Of a stretch of 5,202 nt of DNA, positions 1-5,202 are shown piece by piece (position 1 is the stretch's first letter; every line of letters begins with the position of its first letter). Origin of the DNA: Desulfobacterales bacterium (GTDB lineage: Bacteria > Desulfobacterota > Desulfobacteria > Desulfobacterales > JAUCGF01); the NCBI GenBank assembly GCA_029940345.1, contig JAOZRC010000434.1, positions 1 to 5,202 of the forward strand, in the 5' to 3' direction. The notes beneath the pieces were generated by a model that worked only from the letters and a program-made list of their open reading frames with translations, made no database searches and was not told where the DNA came from. The translations under genes were made by a program, and so were the position numbers.

Positions 1-14
1 CCATTTTCAGAAAA

Positions 15-68
15 GGAGTGCAAACTTCAGTTTGCCTCGATAGCAACGCAAGCTGAAGCTTGCACTCC
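15..68. repeat. REP-like pair of short palindromes forming a larger inverted repeat
   Basis: Two 21-base arms (15-35 and 48-68) are reverse complements at 19 of 21 positions around a 12-base spacer. Each arm also contains its own perfect palindrome: gcaaact-tc-agtttgc at 20-35 and gcaagct-ga-agcttgc at 48-63. The two palindromes differ at one base pair, A24-T31 in the left and G52-C59 in the right, so each keeps its own pairing while the long hairpin gains an A-C mismatch and a G-T wobble. This architecture, two inverted short palindromes next to a gene, is that of REP/BIME-type repeats mobilised by RAYT (IS200/IS605-like) transposases. The assignment to that class is inference, since only this copy is visible and no transposase is in the window. 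The right arm covers a TTG codon that could be mistaken for the start of the following gene. Confidence 0.7.
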
Positions 69-116
69 GAATGGAAAAGTTATTTTGTCCCCAATCCTAA
101 CGGGCTAGCTGGCAAT

Positions 117-122
117 AAGGAG
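117..122 (+). promoter_or_regulatory. Strong Shine-Dalgarno site (AAGGAG) facing an ATA codon
   Basis: AAGGAG at 117-122 is followed by a 6-base spacer and then ATA at 129-131, in frame with the acyl-CoA synthetase. Position and spacing are ideal for a start at 129, but the codon there is ATA and not ATG, GTG or TTG. No comparable site precedes the TTG at 60, whose upstream bases lie inside the palindrome repeat. This site is the main reason for placing the gene start at 129. Confidence 0.6.
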
Positions 123-128
123 ACAATC

Positions 129-1754
129 ATACTTAAAAAAGCAAAAACCTACCATGAGGTATATCGTTCTTTTTCATGGCAAATCCCCGAATATTACAAT
201 ATCGGTGTGGATATCTGTGATAAGCACGCCGTCGTCAAAAATCGAAAGGCGTTGATATACGAAACGGAAGATGGCCGGGTGGATATATACACGTTTGATG
301 ATTTTATCAAGTTATCCAATCAATTCGCCAATTGTCTGACCGCCGCCGGAATGACTCGTGAAGACCGGGTGGGGATTTTGTTGCCCCAATGTCCCGAGAC
401 TGCCATCGCCCACATCGCTGCCTATAAAATCGGTGGTATCGCTATCCCTTTGTTTACCCTTTTCGGTCCCGATGCCTTAAAATACCGGTTGGGGAACAGC
501 GGGGCCAAATGCCTGGTCACCGATATAATGAGCCTGCCCAAAATTGATGAAATTGCGTATGAATTGCCACAGTTAGAAAAAATTTTCATTATCGACGGCA
601 AAACCAGAACTGGCGCAATCAATTTCTGGGACGCCTTATCAAAAGGCTCCGAAAAATTTACACCTGTCAGGACACGCGCCGACGATCCGGCCCTGATTAT
701 CTATACTTCCGGTACCACCGGCCCTCCCAAGGGCGCGCTGCATGCCCATCGAACACTTTTGGGACACCTGCCGGGAGTGGAATTTCCCCATAACTTCTTT
801 CCCCAAAAAGCGGATGTTTTCTGGACGCCGGCCGACTGGGCTTGGATCGGCGGTCTGATCGACGTGCTTTTTCCAAGCTGGCATCACGGTATGCCGGTGG
901 TGGCCTTTCGGGCTAAAAAATTTGATCCGGAATTTGCATTTCATCTCATGGCCAAGCACCATATCCGGAACACGTTTTTACCTCCCACGGCCTTAAAGCT
1001 CATGCGACAGGTGCCGGCTGCGACCCGCCGCCGGTACCAGTTTGCCCTTCGCAGTATCGCCAGCGCCGGTGAAACTCTGGGTGAAGAATTATTCCATTGG
1101 GGCAAGTCCGCCCTGAATGTGGAAATCAACGAATTTTACGGTCAGACTGAATTTAACCTGATGGTGTGCAATTGTGCTGCTATCATGGCCGTTCGTCCCG
1201 GCTCAATGGGTCGGGCTGTCCCCGGCTTTGATGTCGAAATCGTCGATAACAGCGGAAAGGTGCTCCCTCCCAGCACCCAGGGGAACATTGCCGCCGCAAG
1301 GCCCAATCCGGTCATGTTTCTTGAGTACTGGAATAATGCTGAAGCCACTGAAAACAAATTTATCGGTGACTGGTGCCTGACCGGTGACATCGGTGTCAAG
1401 GATGAGGACGGCTATGTCTGGTTCGTAGGAAGAGAAGATGACTTGATCACCAGTGCCGGATACCGCATCGGGCCGGGCGAGATAGAAGACTGTCTGATCC
1501 GGCACCCGGCTGTGGCCATGGCGGCGGTAGTCGGCGTGCCCGATCCGGTGCGTACCGAAATCATCAAGGCGTTTATCATCCTTAAAGATAATATTGCGGC
1601 CGATGGGGCACTCGAAAATGATATCAAGAACTTCGTCCGTCACAAACTGGCCGCCCATGAATACCCGCGAGAAATTGAATTCGTGTCAGACCTTCCCATG
1701 ACCGCCACAGGGAAAATCATTCGTAAAGCATTGCGAAATCAATCAAACGTGTAA
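129..1754 (+). CDS. AMP-forming acyl-CoA synthetase (short/medium-chain type)
   Basis: Predicted cytoplasmic enzyme that activates a carboxylic acid with ATP to an acyl-adenylate and transfers it to CoA. Numbered from 129 (541 residues), the ANL-family core motifs are all present: ATP-binding loop YTSGTTGPPKG at 192-202, NEFYGQTE at 334-341, TGD at 418-420, the hinge and following stretch starting GREDD at 434, and the C-terminal catalytic lysine K529 in TATGK. Length is normal for the family, so the enzyme itself looks intact. The start is uncertain. An in-frame TTG at 60 would give 564 residues, but it lies in a palindrome repeat without a ribosome-binding site, and an in-frame stop sits at 54-56. 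At 129 there is a good AAGGAG site but an ATA codon, suggesting a mutated ATG, a rare start or a base error. The next in-frame ATG (residue 75) would remove part of the fold. The exact acid cannot be read from the sequence. A broken alpha/beta hydrolase gene follows 24 bases later. Confidence 0.9.
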   Translation: MLKKAKTYHEVYRSFSWQIPEYYNIGVDICDKHAVVKNRKALIYETEDGRVDIYTFDDFIKLSNQFANCLTAAGMTREDRVGILLPQCPETAIAHIAAYKIGGIAIPLFTLFGPDALKYRLGNSGAKCLVTDIMSLPKIDEIAYELPQLEKIFIIDGKTRTGAINFWDALSKGSEKFTPVRTRADDPALIIYTSGTTGPPKGALHAHRTLLGHLPGVEFPHNFFPQKADVFWTPADWAWIGGLIDVLFPSWHHGMPVVAFRAKKFDPEFAFHLMAKHHIRNTFLPPTALKLMRQVPAATRRRYQFALRSIASAGETLGEELFHWGKSALNVEINEFYGQTEFNLMVCNCAAIMAVRPGSMGRAVPGFDVEIVDNSGKVLPPSTQGNIAAARPNPVMFLEYWNNAEATENKFIGDWCLTGDIGVKDEDGYVWFVGREDDLITSAGYRIGPGEIEDCLIRHPAVAMAAVVGVPDPVRTEIIKAFIILKDNIAADGALENDIKNFVRHKLAAHEYPREIEFVSDLPMTATGKIIRKALRNQSNV

Positions 1755-1778
1755 ATATGACATGCAGAGGAAAAAAGT

Positions 1779-2059
1779 ATGACGACATTGCAAATCGGGT
1801 CCCATGATAAACTCTTTTATGAGTATCAGGCTCCCCGCTTGGAAACAGGTTCCACCTTTGTTTTTTCAACGCCTTGACCGGTGATACGGCAACATGGGAA
1901 GCGGTGATCGGTCCGCGGGTAAGACGTGCTGGTCACGGCCCACTATCTTTTAATTTCCGTGGCCAGACAATGAGTTCTTTTTCACCGGGTCAGGTACTGG
2001 ATGCCGACCTGATCGTGGCCGATGCCTGTCATCTGATGTCAAAAGTCAATGATGCGTAA
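1779..2059 (+). pseudogene. Alpha/beta hydrolase remnant, frameshifted and truncated
   Basis: An ATG at 1779, with an AGAGG ribosome-binding site 8 bases upstream, opens a frame starting MTTLQIGSHDKLFYEYQAP. It meets a TGA at 1875-1877 after 32 codons. Adding one T to the T-run at 1861-1866 restores a continuous reading into FFNALTGDTATWEAVIG and then NFRGQ, which continues to the TAA at 2057-2059. The joined text resembles the first 90 or so residues of an alpha/beta hydrolase of roughly 260-280 residues, with the early oxyanion-loop region (NALTGDTATW) and the NFRGQ strand. The nucleophile elbow GxSxG, the acid residue and the catalytic histidine would lie downstream and are absent. The gene is therefore dead even if the frameshift is a sequencing error. 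Spacing behind the acyl-CoA synthetase suggests that the two once formed an operon, perhaps as synthetase and thioesterase or esterase. The family call is by recalled resemblance, without a search. Confidence 0.72.
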
Positions 2060-2420
2060 ATTCATGGCCAATCTCCACTCTTAGAGATTATGCTTTCTCA
2101 TTAATACGGTAAAACAGATCTTCCCGAAAACACTTCTTTTTAATCATTTCCAGTAAATTTTGATTGGTTGTCGCTATGAGCCGAAAGTCCGAGCGGATTA
2201 ACTTATTGTCGCCAATCCTTTCAAATTCCTTCAGTTCCAGCACTCGCAGGAGCTTGGCTGTATTTCCAGGGGAAGGTTTCCGATTTCATCAAGGAAGATC
2301 GCATCCAGATGGGCCAGTTCGAATTTGCCCGCTTTGCCTTTGGGAATTAGCTCCAACGATTGTCGGTAATTCTTATCGTAGAGCGTTGGCTTAATTTTAG
2401 GATAACCTCAGTGAATAAGA
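2060..2420. other. Gene-free relic zone between convergent gene blocks
   Basis: About 360 bases with no intact gene, lying between the plus-strand synthetase/hydrolase block and the minus-strand transporter/ferredoxin block. Its content is the minus-strand sigma-54 activator fragment plus unrecognised edges at 2060-2087 and 2354-2420. A weak 6-base stem (aatctc at 2070-2075 with gagatt at 2084-2089) sits at the junction of the two broken genes but lacks a T-run. I see no good bidirectional terminator although the two blocks converge here. Confidence 0.6.
2088..2353 (-). pseudogene. Sigma-54-dependent activator fragment (AAA+ domain, both ends missing)
   Basis: Reading the minus strand from about 2353, the frame gives IPKGKAGKFELAH and then AIFLDEIGNLPLEIQ. 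After a one-base loss at 2256-2260 it continues in another frame with KLLRVLELKEFERIG, RLIATTNQNLLEM and FREDLFYRIN, ending at a stop at 2088-2090. These are central pieces of the NtrC-family sigma-54 interaction domain: Walker B (IFLDE), the sensor I region (ATTN) and the segment carrying the arginine-finger residues (FREDLFYR). Walker A, the GAFTGA loop, sensor II and any DNA-binding helix-turn-helix are missing, so no working activator is made. The frame stays open upstream to about 2407 (residues GYPKIKPTLYDK onward), but I do not recognise that stretch. Expected glycines before Walker B are replaced (HLDAIFLDE where HGGTIFLDE is usual). The fragment abuts the truncated hydrolase, so at least one deletion or rearrangement joined two dead genes. 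Confidence 0.82.
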
Positions 2421-2723
2421 TCAATCATTTGTCTTGACACCTTCAATGGTAGACACGATTTCATCCACATCATCAGGAAAAACTTCGGAAAACCATACCT
2501 TCTGAGGGTAAATCATCACATTGGAGCCCTTGGCGCAAAGCCCCATACATCCTGAAGTGGAAACCCTGACCTTTCCTTTCCAGCCTTTCTCGTTAACTGC
2601 GTCCTTCAATTTAGATTTAATAAGCTGGCTGTTATTGTCTGCACACGATTTTCTTTCTCCGCCACGATCATTGGTACAAACAAAAACATGAGAAACGTAG
2701 GGTGATTCGTTTTGTTTTGGCAT
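2421..2723 (-). CDS. Thioredoxin-like [2Fe-2S] ferredoxin domain protein
   Basis: A 100-residue soluble protein without a signal peptide or membrane segment. Four cysteines at 16, 27, 59 and 63 give the spacing C-x10-C-x31-C-x3-C. With the SGCMGLC motif, this is the signature of thioredoxin-like (Shethna-type, COG3411-like) [2Fe-2S] ferredoxins, where the four cysteines hold one cluster. Such proteins act as small electron carriers, and the same fold forms a subunit or domain in NuoE-type and hydrogenase complexes. The start is well supported: AAGGAGG (complement of 2733-2739) lies 9 bases before the ATG at 2723. The gene follows dctM on the same strand after 96 bases with no obvious terminator, so read-through from the TRAP operon is possible, but the strong own ribosome-binding site and the lack of any known role in transport leave its partner open. 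Its 3' end borders the regulator remnant. Confidence 0.9.
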   Translation of the reverse strand: MPKQNESPYVSHVFVCTNDRGGERKSCADNNSQLIKSKLKDAVNEKGWKGKVRVSTSGCMGLCAKGSNVMIYPQKVWFSEVFPDDVDEIVSTIEGVKTND

Positions 2724-2732
2724 TATAAAAAC

Positions 2733-2739
2733 CCTCCTT
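2733..2739 (-). promoter_or_regulatory. Strong ribosome-binding site of the ferredoxin gene
   Basis: The minus strand reads AAGGAGG here, followed by nine bases and the ATG at 2723-2721. It is a near-perfect anti-Shine-Dalgarno match and the strongest in the window, consistent with efficient translation of a small electron carrier. I could not identify a convincing -35/-10 pair or sigma-54 promoter in the 96 bases between dctM and this gene. Confidence 0.75.
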
Positions 2740-2819
2740 TCTGTTTTTAGCTCTTCTCTGATTTACAAGTTGGTCTTAAGTGATTTTGGACGAGGTTTCC
2801 GTATCAATAAACACCTCCC

Positions 2820-4163
2820 TTATTGTCCGCCAAAAACAATCGAAGGCAGCCAGGTGATGATATCCGGAAAGATAATCATCAAAGTCAATCCGATAAGCTG
2901 TAATAGAACAAACGGGATGATTCCCCGATAAATATGGGAGATCGAAATCTCTTGCGGAGCGACGCCTTTAAAATAGAAGAGCGCGTAGCCGAACGGAGGC
3001 GTCAGAAAAGAGGTTTGCAGGTTCACACACATAAGCAAAGCGAACCACAACGGGTTGAAATCCAGTTCCATGGCAATCGGCGTGAAAATCGGAACCGTTA
3101 CCAATAAAATGGCGGCCCAGTCAATAAACATGCCCATAAAAAAAACGATCGCCATCATAATGAATAAAACGACATAGCGATTTAAGCCGGTTCCCAGCAG
3201 AAAATCCGCCACCACATCGCCGCCGCCCATGCTCAGGAAAACAGTGCTGAACCATTTGCCTCCGATGAAAAGCATCATAATCATGGCTGTTGTTTTATAA
3301 GTGGCCAGACCGGCTTCTTTAAGCACCTTCCAGTTAAACGTTTTATTGGCTAATGCCAATATCATGGCACCCACAACGCCTAACGCGGCCGCTTCCGTGG
3401 GCGTGGCGACACCCGATAAAATGGCGCCCATTACCGTAAGAATCAAAGCCATTGGGGGAACCAGTGATTTTAACGTCATCGCCCATTTTTGACGGGCGGT
3501 ATGGGTGCGATCACTTTCCGGAATCGGCGGCCCCAATGTGGAGTTAACGTAGCAGCGTATAGTGATATAGAGAAAATACAAGGCGGCTAGAATTAATCCG
3601 GGAAAAATGGCCCCTGCAAACAGGTTGCCTACCGACGTCTCCTTATATCCGGTTAACCCGCCATATATAACCAGCATAATGCTGGGAGGAATCAGAATCC
3701 CCAATGTGCCGGAAGCACATATAATTCCGGAGGTCAGTTCTTTCTGGTAGCCTTTGCTGATCAACGCCGGTCCCGCCAAAAGACCCATGGCAACCACCGA
3801 AGCGCCGATAATTCCGGTCGTCGCTGCAAAAACGGTACTGACGAACACCACAGCCAGCCCCAGGCCTCCCTTTAAACCACCGAGGACGATGTAAAGGGAT
3901 TCGAATAATTTTTCCGCCACTTTGGAACGATCCAAAACCTGAGCCATCATAATAAACAGGGGAACGGCGACAATGACGTAATTCTGCATCAGTCCCCAGG
4001 AATTATTGGCGAACATATCAAAGAGCGCCGGCAGGTTAAAGCCATTGTCAATCAGACCGAACAGCACAGCCACAGTTGCCAGGGTGTAGGCCAGCGGATG
4101 GCCTAGCGCAATGAGTGCGATCAGCGATCCGAACATCAGGATAGTTAATATCTCCGGCGACAT
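2820..4163 (-). CDS. dctM: TRAP transporter large permease subunit (DctM family)
   Basis: The 447-residue integral membrane protein is the transport channel of a tripartite ATP-independent periplasmic transporter, which moves an organic acid or similar solute inward using an ion gradient. The protein is almost entirely hydrophobic helices, with family signatures GTLGILIPPS at 152-161, GVATPTEAAALG at 251-262 and NLQTSFLTPPFGYALFY at 381-397. Length and ends match full-length DctM proteins. The NLQTSFLTPPFGYALFY wording is what I associate with the FcbT3-like (mannitol/chloroaromatic/2-oxoacid) branch, so the cargo is more likely a monocarboxylate or aromatic acid than a C4-dicarboxylate; this is inference. 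The ATG at 4163 overlaps the stop of dctQ by one base (TGATG), with AAAGGAAA just upstream, indicating translational coupling. The dctM and dctQ products are expected to form the membrane complex together. Confidence 0.96.
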   Translation of the reverse strand: MSPEILTILMFGSLIALIALGHPLAYTLATVAVLFGLIDNGFNLPALFDMFANNSWGLMQNYVIVAVPLFIMMAQVLDRSKVAEKLFESLYIVLGGLKGGLGLAVVFVSTVFAATTGIIGASVVAMGLLAGPALISKGYQKELTSGIICASGTLGILIPPSIMLVIYGGLTGYKETSVGNLFAGAIFPGLILAALYFLYITIRCYVNSTLGPPIPESDRTHTARQKWAMTLKSLVPPMALILTVMGAILSGVATPTEAAALGVVGAMILALANKTFNWKVLKEAGLATYKTTAMIMMLFIGGKWFSTVFLSMGGGDVVADFLLGTGLNRYVVLFIMMAIVFFMGMFIDWAAILLVTVPIFTPIAMELDFNPLWFALLMCVNLQTSFLTPPFGYALFYFKGVAPQEISISHIYRGIIPFVLLQLIGLTLMIIFPDIITWLPSIVFGGQ

Positions 4164-4672
4164 CAGTTTTTTTCCTTTATTTGCTTGAGTATCAGAATAT
4201 CTTTTAATAACGCTGAAAAGCCCTGGATCAGCAGGAGGGTGAAGCCGACCGCCATTAAAGTCTTAAAGGGATATACCGGCGGCGCCCAACTGGTGGAAAG
4301 CTTTTCCCATTCTTTCCAGGAAGATATCGCATACACCCACGAAAAATAGGTCATGCAGCCAAAAGTCGGGAAAAAGAGCATACCGCTGGTGATGATGCTC
4401 AGGACAGCCTTTTTGCGAGAAGGCAGTCTGGAAGAAAAAATATCAATGGCAACATGGCTGTCATGTAACTGGGTATAGCTCAGACCCAAAATGTAGTGGA
4501 TTCCGTAAATAAAGGTGGTTGACTCAAACCCCCACGAAGTGGGCGCAGTAAAAACGTAACGCATAATCACTTCATAGACCACCACACCGACCATTGGAAA
4601 TATCAAGAGGGCGCAGACCTGCCCGCATTTTTCACTGACAGCGTCAATTTGCCCGGATAGTTTTTCAATCAT
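4163..4672 (-). CDS. dctQ: TRAP transporter small permease subunit (DctQ family)
   Basis: A 169-residue membrane protein with four predicted transmembrane helices, at about residues 17-39, 50-68, 88-112 and 134-158. It is the small membrane component that pairs with DctM and helps dock the periplasmic binding protein. Family features are the RYVFTAPTSWGFE segment at 38-50 after the first helix and HVAIDI at 73-78 leading to the positively charged SRLPSRKK loop. The segment near STSWAPPVYPFK (127-137) before the last helix resembles the FcbT2-like branch, agreeing with the large subunit. The ATG at 4672 has only a modest GGGGAAG ribosome-binding sequence close upstream. The gene ends by overlapping dctM by one base. 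It lies 207 bases downstream of dctP, separated by a terminator-like hairpin, so its expression should be lower than that of dctP. Confidence 0.94.
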   Translation of the reverse strand: MIEKLSGQIDAVSEKCGQVCALLIFPMVGVVVYEVIMRYVFTAPTSWGFESTTFIYGIHYILGLSYTQLHDSHVAIDIFSSRLPSRKKAVLSIITSGMLFFPTFGCMTYFSWVYAISSWKEWEKLSTSWAPPVYPFKTLMAVGFTLLLIQGFSALLKDILILKQIKEKN

Positions 4673-4879
4673 AGCTTCCCCGGATTTCGTAAAATTAAAA
4701 AACGGGCTGCCAACACAAGGGGGGACAAAATAAAACGAAAAGCCGTTCCGCCACTTCCGCCCTGAAACGGTTATGAACGACGCGCAGCAGCTTTCCGCGT
4801 TTCATCAGTGTCCCGGCTTGTTGGTAGCTAAAAAACGGATGCGCATCGTAACGCCTGCGCATCCGTCCATTGCTTTCCG
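4673..4879. other. dctP-dctQ intergenic region
   Basis: The 207 bases between dctP and dctQ hold one clear element, the terminator-like hairpin close to the dctP stop. The rest has only weak pairings, for example tgaaacg at 4763-4769 with cgtttca at 4798-4804 over a 28-base loop. I see no convincing promoter, so dctQM probably depends on read-through from dctP. No supported gene lies here on either strand. Confidence 0.5.
4831..4866 (-). terminator. Intrinsic terminator/attenuator-like hairpin between dctP and dctQ
   Basis: Perfect 11-base arms, 4835-4845 (acggatgcgca) and 4856-4866 (tgcgcatccgt), flank a 10-base loop. On the minus strand the stem is followed at once by five T residues (complement of 4831-4835), which gives the direction. 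It begins 13 bases after the dctP stop codon. A GC-rich stem with a U-tract is the classic form of a Rho-independent terminator. Because dctQ and dctM follow on the same strand, it most likely acts as a partial terminator or 3' mRNA stabiliser, so that more binding protein than permease is made. That regulatory role is inferred. Confidence 0.82.
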
Positions 4880-5202
4880 TTATTCGTTGGTTTTACCTTC
4901 AATAAAGGTTTTAGACGGCCATGGTGTGATTCCGGAGCGGATTTCGCGCCACTCGGCAAAATCCTGAATCAACGCTTCTTGTGATTCGAGCACCTTTTTA
5001 ACATCCGGATATTTTTTCTTGAGTTCATCCAGATAGGCGTCGGTTGTTTTCTTAAAAGCGATGATGGTTTTTTTATCCATTTTAACAAATTCGACATTTT
5101 TCTTAAACATTTCAATGGCCTTAATGTTCAAGTTCGTCGTCCAGTTATAGCTCCAGAGTTGCAGCTCTTTGGCACAGATTTTAATAACCCATTTCAGATC
5201 TT
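4880..5202 (-). CDS. dctP: TRAP transporter substrate-binding protein, C-terminal part (DctP family), partial
   Basis: The frame is open from the right edge of the window to a TAA at 4882-4880, giving 106 visible residues; the N-terminus, including any signal peptide, lies outside. A TTG at 5131 inside the frame is not the start, because coding text (DLKWVIKICAKELQLWSYNW) continues upstream of it. DctP proteins bind the solute in the periplasm and deliver it to DctQM. The visible part has the charged helical C-terminus typical of the family, with KAIEMFKKNVEFVKM, a lysine-rich amphipathic helix (DAYLDELKKKYPDVKKVLES) and QDFAEWREI, ending in IEGKTNE. The LQLWSYNWTTNLNIKA stretch and this tail look like the FcbT1/TakP-like branch, fitting the two permease genes downstream. 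The substrate cannot be named, since the binding-site residues are mostly off the window. Confidence 0.88.
   Translation of the reverse strand, partial: DLKWVIKICAKELQLWSYNWTTNLNIKAIEMFKKNVEFVKMDKKTIIAFKKTTDAYLDELKKKYPDVKKVLESQEALIQDFAEWREIRSGITPWPSKTFIEGKTNE

Noticed and set aside
60..128. TTG at 60 as the start of the acyl-CoA synthetase, adding 23 residues
   Set aside because: The codon lies in the right arm of the palindrome pair and has no ribosome-binding site. The added residues show no family resemblance that I recognise. The AAGGAG site at 117-122 points to 129, although the codon there is ATA.
639..1658. Several minus-strand and alternative-frame open frames of 60-150 codons inside the acyl-CoA synthetase
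   Set aside because: They lie antisense or out of frame within a gene with full conserved motifs and show no recognisable family of their own.
2070..2089. 6-base stem (aatctc/gagatt) as a terminator for the synthetase block
   Set aside because: The stem is short and AT-rich and has no T-run on either side, so it is too weak to call.
2164..2394. Plus-strand open frame of 76 codons in the middle region
   Set aside because: It has no good ribosome-binding site or recognisable protein, and it runs antisense to the clear sigma-54 activator fragment. It is a shadow of that relic.
3301..3492. Plus-strand 63-codon open frame inside dctM
   Set aside because: It is antisense to conserved DctM helices, including the GVATPTEAAALG signature, so it is a shadow.
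4740..4804. Additional hairpins in the dctP-dctQ gap
   Set aside because: Pairings are only 5-7 bases across long loops and of the kind expected by chance.
4773..4967. Plus-strand 64-codon open frame over the dctP end and terminator
   Set aside because: It crosses the terminator hairpin and the antisense of the dctP C-terminus, with no recognisable product.

Overview
The window looks like a chromosomal piece of a mesophilic, probably anaerobic, Gram-negative bacterium. A Desulfobacterota (sulfate-reducer-like) host is my best guess. That guess rests on the style of the acyl-CoA synthetase, a sigma-54 activator remnant, a thioredoxin-like [2Fe-2S] ferredoxin and a TRAP transporter. It is inference, not proof.

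Layout. The left third (plus strand) opens with a pair of short palindromes forming a REP-like repeat (15-68). An AMP-forming acyl-CoA synthetase follows, ending at 1754; its best ribosome-binding site faces an ATA codon instead of ATG. Directly behind it is the N-terminal third of an alpha/beta hydrolase, broken by a frameshift and cut off (1779-2059). The middle (about 2060-2420) has no intact gene. It holds a minus-strand fragment of a sigma-54 activator AAA+ domain, itself frameshifted and missing both ends. The right half (minus strand, read right to left) is intact: the 3' part of a TRAP substrate-binding protein gene (dctP, running off the right edge), a terminator-like hairpin, the small permease dctQ, the large permease dctM overlapping dctQ by one base, and then a small [2Fe-2S] ferredoxin gene.

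How it works together. DctP, DctQ and DctM form one periplasmic-binding-protein-dependent, ion-driven uptake system. Sequence style suggests the FcbT/TakP (mannitol/chloroaromatic/2-oxoacid) branch, so an organic acid is the likely cargo. The hairpin between dctP and dctQ would let the binding protein be made in excess over the membrane subunits. An acyl-CoA synthetase could activate an imported carboxylate, but it lies on the opposite strand in a locus that shows decay, so a functional link is only a possibility. I see no new defence, mobile or biosynthetic system. The most notable things are the relic zone between the two convergent blocks, the ATA start and the palindrome pair.
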